Shown piece by piece: positions 6,663 to 15,650 of a stretch of DNA of 17,809 bases (positions are counted from its first letter, which is position 1; every line of letters begins with the position of its first letter). Position numbers and translations under genes: made by a program. The notes below the pieces were generated by a model that had not been told where the DNA came from, searched no databases, and worked only from the letters and a program-made list of their open reading frames with translations. This DNA is from CAZJDM01 sp964544765. GTDB lineage: Bacteria > Bdellovibrionota_B > Oligoflexia > CAYFLR01. Where the stretch lies: contig CAZJDM010000094.1 of assembly GCA_964544765.1 (NCBI GenBank), forward strand, positions 1-17,809, written 5' to 3'.

Positions 6663-9600
6663 ATGAGTTCAACTATTGCCAGAAGAATGTTGTTATTTGT
6701 TCTATTTTTTACGGGAGCATCAGGTTTAATATATGAGGTCACGTGGCATAAATATCTGGCCAATTTTATTGGTAGTCAGTCAAGATCTTCCGCCATTATA
6801 TTAGCGGTATTTTTGGGCGGATTATCAATAGGTTATTTTGTTTTTGGAAAACTCAGCCTGGGAAAAAATCCTATTAAATTACTTAAACTTTGTGGGTTGA
6901 TTGAGGTACTGATTGGTGGATGGGCTATTTTGTTTTTGAGTATAGAACAGTTTCTATGGCAAACATATGGTTCTAATCCGTTAATTTCAGATTGGATGAT
7001 AGTCAGTGATATTTTGTTGGCCATCATTTTTATGGGAGTACCCACCATATTAATGGGAGGAACTTTGCCGTTAGTTACTCAGGGATTGTCATTGAATCTA
7101 AAGGACTCAGCGTCTTTTCATGCAAGGGTATATGCTGTTAATACTGCCGGAGCCTTTATCGGTTGTCTGTTAGCTGGATTTTTTCTGTTACCTAGGTGGG
7201 GTTTACCCCTAACTATTATTCAAACTTCGTTTATCAATGTTATAGGTGGCTTTATTATTATCCTAACAGGAATGTTTTTAAAATTAGATAAGGATCATGT
7301 TGTCATTAAAAAAGAAAATCTCAAATCTCAATTTTCCAGCTTGATGAATCCCATAATTATTGCCGGTTTAATGGTTGCGTTCTTGTCGGGCTTTTATACC
7401 ATCTGTATGCAAACCGTCTTTATCAGGTTAGTGGGACTCACCCTTGGTTCTTCAGAATATGCTTTTTCAATGATTGTCGCCATTTTTATTGCCATGCTCG
7501 CTTTAGGTGCTTGGCAATTATCAAAATGCAAGTCCTCGCCAGCTTTATGGAAAAATCAATTATTCATTTTTATTGGACTGACTTTGATTTATTTTTCCGT
7601 TCCTTATTGGTCATACATAAATCATGTTGTCCGAACAATTTTTAGTTCTGCTCCTCCTAGTTTTTACATCTATCAACTGACATTATTTATAGTTTTAGGA
7701 TCGGTGCTTGTCTTGGGCATTTTTCCTATGGGTCGAACCATGCCTCTCGTTTTCACTCAATTTGCTCGTTCTATGCGTTCATTAGGCATGACGGTGGGTA
7801 ATTTCTATGGTGTAAATACAATAGGATGTGTTTTAGGAGCATTATTAGGGGGTTATGTATCATTATATTATTTGAATCTGGATGATATTTTTAGGTTATC
7901 GATTGGATTAGTTGTTATTACAATAATATTGTCGTTAAATTTTTCTGACTTAAAATTCAGTTGGAAGAGTATACAGAGAACTCTTTTTGCGACTAGTATT
8001 CCAATTATTCTAGTGTTAATCTTAAGTGTTTATTTTTTATCAGTAAATGATTGGGATAAAAAACAACTAGGGCACGGTCTTTTTCGTGAGAGAAAACCAT
8101 TAAAAACATCCTATTTAGGAAAAAACCAATTTTTTAATTCCTTCAGCATAGACCATCAATTGTTATTCTATAAAGATGGACCGACTTCCACTATAGCAGT
8201 CTACAAACATGAAAAAGAGAAAAAGTCTTCGGTGTCTCTATATGTAAATGGTAAAAATGATGGAAATACCTCAAGAGATGCTCCTACTATGAAGCTAACC
8301 GCTCATATACCGGCTTTATTATCTTCTTTTGAAAATGAAAACGTTGCTGTAGTGGGATTTGGAACCGGGATGACTTCGGGTTCCTTATCTTTGTACGATG
8401 AGGTGAAGAGAATAGATTGTATAGAAATATCAAGTGCTTTGCGTCAAGCAAGTGGGTTTTTTAGTGAATATAACTATAATATCCTTGAAAATCCAAAGTT
8501 TAATTTTATAAATCAAGATGCTTATAAGTATCTGTCCCAAACAGACAATAAATACTCTATTATTGTCTCTGAACCGAGTAATCCATGGGTAACGGGTGTA
8601 GAACGTTTATTTTCACAGGAATTCTATAATATAGTTATAGACAAGTTAACTTCAGAGGGAATTTATACTCAATGGTTTCATTTATATTCTATATCAACCC
8701 CTACTTTGAGTTTGGTAATGAATACATTTTCTTCTGTTTTTAAAAATTTGTATGTTTTTAAAATTCATTCAGATTTGTTACTTATAGGATCAAAAGAACC
8801 GTTATCAGAAGATATATTTTCTCGTATTGAGGATAGAGTGGCTCGTTCAGAAATAAAAAGTGATTTAAAAAAGTTGAATATCCACTCTACTTGGCAAATT
8901 CTTTCTTTAGAAAAATGGTTATCTTCCTCCTTTTTTAAAGATAAAGGACTCAACACCTTAGCTTTTCCCAAGCTATCTTATAGCGCCGGAAAAGATTTCT
9001 TTTTTGGTTTTAAGTTTAATATTGATAAATTGTTTAATACTCCTTTAACTGCGGTTTGGAAAAAATTATCGTTTAAACATTCACTATTTCATAGGTATGC
9101 CAATTATAAAAGTGTACATAATTTAGAAGAAAAAATAGATACTCAGCAACTAATGAAAATGACTATGGCTAGCTGTAACACTGCTCATATTGAAGAAATT
9201 TCTGAAACTTCAAATGCTTCCGCGGAATGCATAAATCTAGTAATTAATCTTATCTCTATGGATCTAGTTAAATCTTCATCACGGTATATGGATTCTCAAG
9301 CCAAAATAATGGACAAATTAAGAACAAATTCTATGGAAAATATGGGAGTTTATTTGGCAAGAGGAGATGTCAATATCAAGAAAGTAAATGAACTAATAAG
9401 AACTTATAATATGCATGAACATCCACATTTTACCATCAATCCGGAAATCATGACCCAAATAGGAAAATTGTGTTTTAAAACCACCGAGGAGAAATCGGTT
9501 GGATGTAGGATCAATTTTGTTCAAACTATGGCCATTAAAGGACATTGGCAGATCGCTCAGAACTATCTGGACATAATCAATAGTGGTTATGAAAAGCCAG

Positions 9601-9692
9601 TCATTCCTTCCCAAAAGTTAAAATTCCTTAATACTGTTATAGCAACAGCCAAAAAAGCATCTACTCAGATAGAATTGGCTTACAAACATTAA
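6663..9692 (+). CDS. Fused multi-span membrane protein / spermidine-synthase-like protein with long C-terminal extension
   Basis: This 1009-residue protein has an N-terminal membrane part (about residues 1-465) with many hydrophobic helices. Its opening (LFFTGASGLIYEVTWHKYLA, later AVFLGGLSIGYFVFGKL) is characteristic of the 'fused MFS/spermidine synthase' group. A Rossmann domain follows at about 500-705, with the glycine-rich nucleotide motif VVGFGTGMTSG near 565, the acidic strand DCIEIS, and ISEPSNPWVTGVERLFSQEF near 633-650. Spermidine synthase joins an aminopropyl group from decarboxylated SAM to putrescine. Here SEPSNPW stands where true spermidine synthases carry an Asp-rich catalytic motif, as is usual in the fused group, so the substrate is unknown. 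About 300 residues after the domain (705-1009) show no motif I recognise. The gene follows the zinc-ribbon gene and ends convergently with comEC, the stop codons overlapping. Confidence 0.85.
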   Translation: MSSTIARRMLLFVLFFTGASGLIYEVTWHKYLANFIGSQSRSSAIILAVFLGGLSIGYFVFGKLSLGKNPIKLLKLCGLIEVLIGGWAILFLSIEQFLWQTYGSNPLISDWMIVSDILLAIIFMGVPTILMGGTLPLVTQGLSLNLKDSASFHARVYAVNTAGAFIGCLLAGFFLLPRWGLPLTIIQTSFINVIGGFIIILTGMFLKLDKDHVVIKKENLKSQFSSLMNPIIIAGLMVAFLSGFYTICMQTVFIRLVGLTLGSSEYAFSMIVAIFIAMLALGAWQLSKCKSSPALWKNQLFIFIGLTLIYFSVPYWSYINHVVRTIFSSAPPSFYIYQLTLFIVLGSVLVLGIFPMGRTMPLVFTQFARSMRSLGMTVGNFYGVNTIGCVLGALLGGYVSLYYLNLDDIFRLSIGLVVITIILSLNFSDLKFSWKSIQRTLFATSIPIILVLILSVYFLSVNDWDKKQLGHGLFRERKPLKTSYLGKNQFFNSFSIDHQLLFYKDGPTSTIAVYKHEKEKKSSVSLYVNGKNDGNTSRDAPTMKLTAHIPALLSSFENENVAVVGFGTGMTSGSLSLYDEVKRIDCIEISSALRQASGFFSEYNYNILENPKFNFINQDAYKYLSQTDNKYSIIVSEPSNPWVTGVERLFSQEFYNIVIDKLTSEGIYTQWFHLYSISTPTLSLVMNTFSSVFKNLYVFKIHSDLLLIGSKEPLSEDIFSRIEDRVARSEIKSDLKKLNIHSTWQILSLEKWLSSSFFKDKGLNTLAFPKLSYSAGKDFFFGFKFNIDKLFNTPLTAVWKKLSFKHSLFHRYANYKSVHNLEEKIDTQQLMKMTMASCNTAHIEEISETSNASAECINLVINLISMDLVKSSSRYMDSQAKIMDKLRTNSMENMGVYLARGDVNIKKVNELIRTYNMHEHPHFTINPEIMTQIGKLCFKTTEEKSVGCRINFVQTMAIKGHWQIAQNYLDIINSGYEKPVIPSQKLKFLNTVIATAKKASTQIELAYKH

Positions 9693-9697
9693 TGTTT
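9684..9697. repeat. 14-bp palindrome over convergent overlapping stop codons
   Basis: AAACATTAATGTTT is a perfect palindrome containing both the TAA of the synthase-like gene (9690-9692) and the TAA of comEC on the other strand (9689-9691). No intergenic space remains for a separate terminator. The palindrome may arise by chance from back-to-back stop codons. Confidence 0.5.
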
Positions 9698-11362
9698 AAC
9701 ATTGTTTAACGGGCGATGTATTTTAGATGTGGTCATAAAATATAAAAATACTAACGTATAAAAGATGAGCGGATAGAAAGGGCTGTGTTGATGGCCAATT
9801 CGTATGATTAAAGCTTTAGAAGTAGGGAAGAAATCAATACAGTTGAACCAAAGGTGATATAATTTTTCCATTAACGGCATGATAATTTCAAATGTGGTAT
9901 TGGAAACTATACCTACCATTATTACCATTAATAAAGAGGGTAAGATAAACCAAGCAAGAGAATAGCCAAACACAATACTATAAATAATGCCCCATAAGCT
10001 GGTTTGTTGGAAATAATAGATGCAAAGTGGTATTAATCCTAAAACAACAACCATGTTCTTTTTTAAACCGGAGAATATAAAAAAAGGATCCCAGTATTTT
10101 TGAGGCTTTTGATTAATTAAATTGGATTTCATAACAAGTGAGGGAATCAATATAAAGAGAGAGGCAACCATAGAGAGGTGCCATGAAGGATGAAATACAT
10201 TCAAAGGAAAAAGAGTATGAAAAGTGATTATTAGACTTGAAAAGGTGTAGAACACAGATAGTTTGGTACCTTTACCATAACAGATCATTATAGCGGATAT
10301 CCAAAGAAAGGCCCTAATAGCGGGAATTTGACTGCCGGAAATAATAACATATAAACCACAACACAGATAAGGAATGAAATATTTGATTAAGTTAAGATGC
10401 TTAACAATTGAATATTTGGGGTAGAAGTAAAGAAACATGATGGTAACAAAGTTGGTTAAATTAGTAATTATTGACCATAATAAAACCAAATGCGCTCCGG
10501 AAATGACAAATAAGTGAAGAATGCCCAGATTTGCGGTATTTTTTATTACCGATGGTGATAGAAATTTTTTTTGGCCCAGAATTAGAGAGCCTATTAATAT
10601 TTGGGTAGTAGGAAAGTCGTTGAATAATAAACTGAGTTTGGTTTGGATCATCTCTATATAGTCATTTAATGTGAGTTTAAAATTAATTCGATCTAGAACT
10701 ATAATTTGGTTTTGGTTCTTGAGCAAACAGACTCTGGTTTTGTTTTTGAAAGATGATTTCAAATTAGGTTTTATTTGGCAGGGAAATAAAACTAGATATT
10801 TGCGGGTAATTGAAAGCGACTGTTTTTTAGATAGTTTTGTTGGCTCCTGGAATTTGATTTTTATTTTATGATCATATGTTCCGAGTTCGATTTGGTGTTT
10901 GTTGTGAACTAAGGGTTTTATTTTTACATTATAGCTATACCGTATAATAAATGATGATTTGTTATTTAAAATAAATAAAGGAACCACTCCCCCTAACAAC
11001 TGACATTTATTAAGTTTTTTTCCTACACAATAAGAATTTGAAGAAGCAATTTTTTGCAGCTTGGGAAGCTGTGGGGCTATATTTTTAGCGTGTTTAAGTT
11101 GATTTTTTTTATTTAATTGGTTTTCTTTATAATAAGAATAACTGAAGCAAAATAAATGAATGATAAGGATAAGAATTGACCAATGGTATTTTCTGATTAA
11201 GGTTCCAATTATTACAGAAACTATTAATATTACATATATTATAGATGTTTTAGAGATAAAATTTATATGAATGAAGGGATAATTGAAAATTATAATGTCG
11301 CAGTAACAGATAACTATAGCTACTAAAGGAAAGGTCTTTTGGATATCTACCGTTTTCACCAT
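9689..11362 (-). CDS. comEC: ComEC/Rec2-family DNA-uptake channel, short form without metallo-beta-lactamase domain
   Basis: ComEC forms the inner-membrane channel that carries single-stranded DNA into the cell during natural transformation. This 557-residue protein has N-terminal hydrophobic segments at about 12-80 and a soluble, OB-like region at about 85-230. A multi-span Competence domain follows at about 245-500, with family motifs LILGQKKFLSPSV, NLGILHLFVISGAHLVLLW (about 278-296), IPAIRAFLW (about 346-354) and HPSWHLSMVASLFIL (about 391-405). Many ComEC proteins are around 700-800 residues and end in a metallo-beta-lactamase-like nuclease domain. That domain is absent here, and the natural stop overlaps the neighbouring gene, so the short form does not look like a frameshift. 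The start has no clear ribosome site and may be translated by coupling from the small gene 20 bp upstream. The family call is good; a role in DNA uptake is inferred. Confidence 0.85.
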   Translation of the reverse strand: MVKTVDIQKTFPLVAIVICYCDIIIFNYPFIHINFISKTSIIYVILIVSVIIGTLIRKYHWSILILIIHLFCFSYSYYKENQLNKKNQLKHAKNIAPQLPKLQKIASSNSYCVGKKLNKCQLLGGVVPLFILNNKSSFIIRYSYNVKIKPLVHNKHQIELGTYDHKIKIKFQEPTKLSKKQSLSITRKYLVLFPCQIKPNLKSSFKNKTRVCLLKNQNQIIVLDRINFKLTLNDYIEMIQTKLSLLFNDFPTTQILIGSLILGQKKFLSPSVIKNTANLGILHLFVISGAHLVLLWSIITNLTNFVTIMFLYFYPKYSIVKHLNLIKYFIPYLCCGLYVIISGSQIPAIRAFLWISAIMICYGKGTKLSVFYTFSSLIITFHTLFPLNVFHPSWHLSMVASLFILIPSLVMKSNLINQKPQKYWDPFFIFSGLKKNMVVVLGLIPLCIYYFQQTSLWGIIYSIVFGYSLAWFILPSLLMVIMVGIVSNTTFEIIMPLMEKLYHLWFNCIDFFPTSKALIIRIGHQHSPFYPLIFYTLVFLYFMTTSKIHRPLNNVKH

Positions 11363-11382
11363 ACAGGTGCTAAAAGCAAGAT

Positions 11383-11631
11383 CTATGCCTGTTTTTTGCG
11401 GGTTTTTTTCTTTTTCTTGGGTTCAAAATCAATAATGACGCGGATTTTATTATTTTTAAAAAAAGTAGATAATTCTTTTTTATAATTAATCGAAGATAAT
11501 GATTTGGTAATTTCTTTCATCAAAGCTTTGATAATATCTTCTTTTCCTTTTACCAATTCTTCTTTTCCTTTTATAAGTTGTTCAGAAATAAATGAAAAAA
11601 GATCTTTTTTACTTTGTTCTTTGTCTTTCAT
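11383..11631 (-). CDS. Small highly charged hypothetical protein, basic C-terminus
   Basis: This 82-residue protein is not a family I can name. It is almost entirely charged and helical in composition. Residues about 20-33 hold a tandem heptad, KGKEELV-KGKEDII, visible in the DNA as a 21-nt near-repeat around 11531-11575. The protein ends in a short strand-like stretch (NKIRVIIDFEP) and a Lys/Arg-rich tail (KKKKKTRKKQA). It has no signal peptide or membrane helix. The helical charged composition is reminiscent of small phasin-like or nucleic-acid-binding proteins, but no motif proves this. It is the first gene after a near-consensus promoter, with comEC only 20 bp downstream, so the two are probably cotranscribed. 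The promoter, the heptads and the ordered composition support a real gene. Confidence 0.7.
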   Translation of the reverse strand: MKDKEQSKKDLFSFISEQLIKGKEELVKGKEDIIKALMKEITKSLSSINYKKELSTFFKNNKIRVIIDFEPKKKKKTRKKQA

Positions 11632-11731
11632 GTTTTATTCAACCTTTCTATCTTAAATTCTTCACAATACAGAAAAAATTATAATTGACTTAATCAACTG
11701 GTTATGTTTTTTTTAAATATTATTTTGGCTA

Positions 11732-11759
11732 ATTATAACATGTTATAGAATACTGTCAA
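11732..11759 (-). promoter_or_regulatory. Near-ideal sigma70 promoter for the small gene and comEC
   Basis: On the minus strand TTGACA (11754-11759) and TATAAT (11732-11737) are both perfect hexamers, separated by 16 bp. Transcription would start near 11725, leaving a leader of about 95 nt before the ATG at 11631. Confidence 0.8.
11734..11747. promoter_or_regulatory. 14-bp palindrome in the divergent promoter region, candidate operator
   Basis: TATAACATGTTATA is a perfect palindrome covering part of the minus-strand -10 and its upstream spacer. It also abuts a possible plus-strand -10 (TAGAAT, 11746-11751, with TTTTGG 17 bp upstream) for the ntrYX run. A protein bound here could control both directions. 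AT-rich palindromes do occur by chance. Confidence 0.4.
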
Positions 11760-11781
11760 AAAAAAGTTATAGGCCCAAAAA

Positions 11782-14157
11782 ATGATAGGAAGAGACTCGG
11801 AGTTACATCATAAAGCAAACATGGAGGATCCCAAGCAGGTTCGAGCTTATGAAATAGCGCGAAGAAAGCGGGAAATAGTTTTAATCGTTTTGACTATTTT
11901 GGGGTTTACCTTACTATCCTTTGTTGAAAGGGATTTATTTTTCTTAGTTGAAAAACTTAATATTCCAAAAGATTTTTTTTCTAAGGTGTTTTTCTTAGTA
12001 ATTGTAAATATTGATCTGATACTAATTTTAATATTACTTTTCTTAATTTTTCGTAATTTAGTCAAATTGATTGTTGAAAGAAGGAGAGGGAAACTAGGAG
12101 CTAGACTTAGGACTAAGTTGGTTGTTATTTTTCTGCTGTTCTCAATTATACCTACTATTCTTCTTTTCTATATATCCACTCAATTTATCAATAATAGTAT
12201 CGAGAAATATTTTTCTTCTAAAATACATAAACCGTTAGATGAAGTAAGAATCGTTACCCAATATTATTATGACGATGCACTGAATCATTTGAAAAAGTCT
12301 GCTCAAAAATTTTCAAAAGAAATGACCGCTTATAAATATTTGATTTCTGCTAAAAATAAAAAATTTATGTATATTTTCAATAAGTTTCGTGATAGTAATG
12401 GGTTAAGTTTTTCTCGAATATATCTCAAGAACGATAAAACAACAATAACATCCAGGATCCGTAAGGGGGCCCAGATTCCTAAAGAAGCGCTATCAGTTAG
12501 TGACTTAGAAGGGGTTGAAGCTGGTATGCTGGGAAAGTCATATGATACCATTCTAAAAGTGGGTGCCGGAGAGCTATTGATTCATTATGAACCAATAAAA
12601 ATGTATAAAAATGAAAGTGAGACCATTGGAACTTTAGTAGTATATAACTATTCTCGTTACAATTGGGCAGATAATTTAAACCGAATCGAGGATGTTTTTT
12701 CCTCCTTAAAGCCAGGTAAAGGAGTAATTAGATCCGGCTATTTTGTTTTATTGGTATTAATGACTTTATTGATTTTATTTTCTGCTACCTGGTTGGGATT
12801 CTATTTGGCTAAAGAGATGACAATTCCTATTCAAGAGTTAGCTGAAGCTACTGATCAGGTGGCTGAGGGAAACTTAGATTTCAAGATTAATATTAAGGCT
12901 CAGGATGAAGTGGGTTCGCTGGTTAAGTCATTCAATAAGATGACAAGGGATTTAAAAACGAGCCAAATGGAATTAAGGAAAACCAATACAGAATTATCGA
13001 AAACTTCTGAGGAAGTTGAAAGTAGAAGACGGTATATGGAGGCAGTTTTAAATAACGTAACAGCCGGGATAATATCTATAGGCAAAAAGGGGAGAATTCA
13101 AACTGTAAATAAAGCGGCAGCTAATATATTGAAAGTAGAGCCCAATATTATTATAGGTAGAAGTTTAAAAGAAGTGGTTGATAAACCAGAGCATCAATTA
13201 ATAGTCGGAGGATTGTTAGAGGAACTGGAAGCAAGTAAGGAAGGATCTCTTAAAAAAACAATACATCTAAAAGATATTAAAGGTAAGAAAACAGAGGCAG
13301 TATTACTTGTAAGTGTTGAGGTTCTTAAGGATGATTCGGATAAATATATGGGTATGGTAGTAGTTTTTGACGATATGACCGAACTAATAAAGGCTCAAAG
13401 AATGGCAGCATGGAGGGAAGTAGCCAGAAGAATCGCTCATGAGATAAAAAATCCTCTTACCCCAATAAAACTATCTGCTCAACGTCTTCGCAGAAAGTTT
13501 GTTAATAAGTTTGAGAATAATGATTTAAAAGTCTTTGAAGAATGCACTAAAGCAATTGTAGATCAAACGGATGATTTAAAAATCCTTGTAAATGAATTTT
13601 CCAAATTTGCCAGATTACCTGAAGTTAAGCCGGAAATGGATAACTTACATGAATTGATCAGTGAAGTGACAAGTATTTATCGAGAAAATCACCCAAATTT
13701 AAGTTTTGAAATCATGGAAAAAGATAAAATTCCCATGTTTATGTTTGATAAAGAACAATTAAAAAGAGTGTTTTTAAATTTAATTAATAATGCTATAAAT
13801 GCCATTTCTGGAAGCGGGGTTATATCCATAAGGACAGAGTATAACCCTGTTTTACATATAGCAAGGGTTTTGGTTATTGATTCGGGAAGAGGAATACCAA
13901 AAGAGCTCAGAAATAAGATGTTTGAACCTTATTTTTCAACTAAAAAGTCAGGAACAGGTTTAGGATTAGCTATTGTAAATCAAATTATTTCTGATCATAA
14001 TGGTTATGTCAGAGTTGAAGAAAACAAACCGCAAGGAACAAGATTTATTCTAGAATTCCCAGTAAGTTACAGCCTGTTTAAAGGTGGAGAAAAAAGAAGC
14101 AGAGTTTTTCGGGGTGATTCATTGCTTTCTTCAAAAAGGAGTGAGCGAATTACCTGA
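11782..14157 (+). CDS. ntrY: NtrY-type membrane sensor histidine kinase
   Basis: This 791-residue sensor kinase autophosphorylates on a histidine and passes the phosphate to a response regulator, most likely the next gene product. Three transmembrane helices lie at about 30-47, 65-93 and 109-134. An extracytoplasmic region follows, then a fourth helix at about 318-345. A HAMP domain (about 345-400), a PAS domain (about 415-520, VTAGIISIGKKGRIQTVNKA), a HisKA domain and an HATPase domain complete the protein. The phospho-acceptor is H553 in RIAHEIKNPLTPIKLSAQRL, the NtrY-type H-box. The ATP site shows NLINNAINAI (about 666), DSGRGIP (D700) and GTGLGLAIV (about 724). The first start has only a weak ribosome site; an internal ATG at 11821 is possible but no better. 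In family members the pair is linked to nitrogen or redox control, but the signal here is not readable. Confidence 0.9.
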   Translation: MIGRDSELHHKANMEDPKQVRAYEIARRKREIVLIVLTILGFTLLSFVERDLFFLVEKLNIPKDFFSKVFFLVIVNIDLILILILLFLIFRNLVKLIVERRRGKLGARLRTKLVVIFLLFSIIPTILLFYISTQFINNSIEKYFSSKIHKPLDEVRIVTQYYYDDALNHLKKSAQKFSKEMTAYKYLISAKNKKFMYIFNKFRDSNGLSFSRIYLKNDKTTITSRIRKGAQIPKEALSVSDLEGVEAGMLGKSYDTILKVGAGELLIHYEPIKMYKNESETIGTLVVYNYSRYNWADNLNRIEDVFSSLKPGKGVIRSGYFVLLVLMTLLILFSATWLGFYLAKEMTIPIQELAEATDQVAEGNLDFKINIKAQDEVGSLVKSFNKMTRDLKTSQMELRKTNTELSKTSEEVESRRRYMEAVLNNVTAGIISIGKKGRIQTVNKAAANILKVEPNIIIGRSLKEVVDKPEHQLIVGGLLEELEASKEGSLKKTIHLKDIKGKKTEAVLLVSVEVLKDDSDKYMGMVVVFDDMTELIKAQRMAAWREVARRIAHEIKNPLTPIKLSAQRLRRKFVNKFENNDLKVFEECTKAIVDQTDDLKILVNEFSKFARLPEVKPEMDNLHELISEVTSIYRENHPNLSFEIMEKDKIPMFMFDKEQLKRVFLNLINNAINAISGSGVISIRTEYNPVLHIARVLVIDSGRGIPKELRNKMFEPYFSTKKSGTGLGLAIVNQIISDHNGYVRVEENKPQGTRFILEFPVSYSLFKGGEKRSRVFRGDSLLSSKRSERIT

Positions 14158-14190
14158 AATTTTAATAAGATCAAGATTTACCTGTGTTTT

Positions 14191-14195
14191 AGGAG
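14191..14195 (+). promoter_or_regulatory. Ribosome binding site deciding the ntrX start
   Basis: AGGAG lies 8 nt before the ATG at 14204. It supports that start over the ATG at 14084, which would overlap ntrY by 74 bp and add residues unlike a receiver domain, and over the ATG at 14231, which has only a weak ribosome site. Confidence 0.65.
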
Positions 14196-14203
14196 CGAGT
14201 TCT

Positions 14204-15601
14204 ATGGGTGAGACTGTAGGTAACGATTTAATGAGAAAAATATTAATTGTTGATGATGAAAAAATTATCTGTACTGCTATTAAAGGCGCTCTGAATGACG
14301 AAGGATATACCGTAAAATATTGCCTTTCAGGCAGAAAAGCTATGGAAATTATAAAAAGAGATTCCCCCGATTTAATTCTTTTAGATATTTGGTTGCCTGA
14401 TTTGAGTGGTATTGAGGTATTGAAACAAGTTAAGATTGAATACCCTGATCTTCCAATAATAATCATGTCAGGACATGGAACGATCGAAACAGCTGTTAAA
14501 GCAACAAAACTGGGCGCTTATGAATTTATTGAAAAGCCTATTTCATTAGATAAATTAATTTTATGTATCCAGAATGCCTTGAAATTGGTGTCTTTAAAAG
14601 AAGAAAATAAGGCTCTAAAGAAAAGAATAATTACTAAACCCACTGAAATTATAGGAAATTCGAGCAAGATTTGCGAGCTTAGAGAGCAGGTCAACGTTGT
14701 GGCTCCAACTGATAGTAGTATTTTAATTACAGGGGAAAATGGTACCGGTAAAGAAATCGTTGCTACCATGATTCATCAGAAGAGTGAACGTTTTAAAGGT
14801 GGTTTTGTTCCAGTAAATTGTGCGGCTATACCCGAAGATTTGATAGAGAGTGAGTTATTTGGTTATGAAAAAGGAGCTTTTACTGGCGCGGACAGTAAAA
14901 AGAAAGGAAAATTTGACCTGGCGCATAAAGGAACCATCTTTTTAGATGAAATTGGGGATATGAGTTTAAAAACACAAGCTAAAATACTGAGAATTATTCA
15001 AGAAAAGCGTTTCGAAAGAGTTGGTGGAGCAAAAACAATTGAAGTAGATGTTCGTATAATCGCTGCTACTAATAAGAATCTTCACTCAGAAATAGAAAAA
15101 GGTAATTTTAGAGAGGACCTGTTTTACAGATTAAATGTCATTCCTTTTCATTTGCCACCATTAAGGGAGCGTAAGAAAGATATACCTGCTTTCATAGATT
15201 ATTTTATACAACAATATGCTTATAATCATCAAAAACCCAAAAAGGTTATATCTGATCAGGCTATTAATATACTAATATGCTATCAATGGCCGGGAAACGT
15301 TAGAGAATTAAAAAATATGATTGAACGTTTATATATTATGTCTAAAAATAGTATAATAATGCCCAGTGATATACCTGCTAATCTGCGTGATTTTTCAATT
15401 TCATTTCGTGTTGAGAACGAGAAGAAAGCTCTTTCGATGAAAGAAGCTAAAAATCAGTTTGAGAAAAAGTTTATTTTAGAAAAATTAGATTTATTTGATT
15501 GGAACATATCAAAAACAGCAGAAGCTATTGGTGTCGAAAGAAGCAATTTACATAGAAAAATTAAACAATTTGAAATTGATACTAAGATCTTAAAGAATTG
15601 A
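14204..15601 (+). CDS. ntrX: NtrX-type sigma54-dependent response regulator
   Basis: This 465-residue activator of sigma54 RNA polymerase is the probable partner of the preceding kinase. The receiver domain (about residues 10-125) opens with RKILIVDDEK and has its phospho-acceptor at D61 in LLDIWLPDLSG, with the conserved Lys in FIEKPISLDKL. The central AAA+ domain shows Walker A GENGTGKE (about 177-184), the sigma54-contacting loop GAFTGA (about 224-229), Walker B GTIFLDEIGD and the arginine-finger region FREDLFYRLNVIPFHLPPLR. A Fis-type helix-turn-helix (WNISKTAEAIGVERSNLHRK) ends the protein. All active motifs are present. ntrX lies 46 bp after ntrY and 49 bp before the PATAN gene. An NtrC-family role other than nitrogen control is possible, and the target promoters are unknown. 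Confidence 0.92.
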   Translation: MGETVGNDLMRKILIVDDEKIICTAIKGALNDEGYTVKYCLSGRKAMEIIKRDSPDLILLDIWLPDLSGIEVLKQVKIEYPDLPIIIMSGHGTIETAVKATKLGAYEFIEKPISLDKLILCIQNALKLVSLKEENKALKKRIITKPTEIIGNSSKICELREQVNVVAPTDSSILITGENGTGKEIVATMIHQKSERFKGGFVPVNCAAIPEDLIESELFGYEKGAFTGADSKKKGKFDLAHKGTIFLDEIGDMSLKTQAKILRIIQEKRFERVGGAKTIEVDVRIIAATNKNLHSEIEKGNFREDLFYRLNVIPFHLPPLRERKKDIPAFIDYFIQQYAYNHQKPKKVISDQAINILICYQWPGNVRELKNMIERLYIMSKNSIIMPSDIPANLRDFSISFRVENEKKALSMKEAKNQFEKKFILEKLDLFDWNISKTAEAIGVERSNLHRKIKQFEIDTKILKN

Positions 15602-15650
15602 GTCGATAATAAACAGAGCTTTTAATTCAAACTAATAAGTAGGATCTTAA

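Noticed and set aside
14084..14203. 40-residue N-terminal extension of the NtrX-type regulator
   Set aside because: It overlaps ntrY by 74 bp and has no receiver-like sequence; an AGGAG site supports the ATG at 14204.
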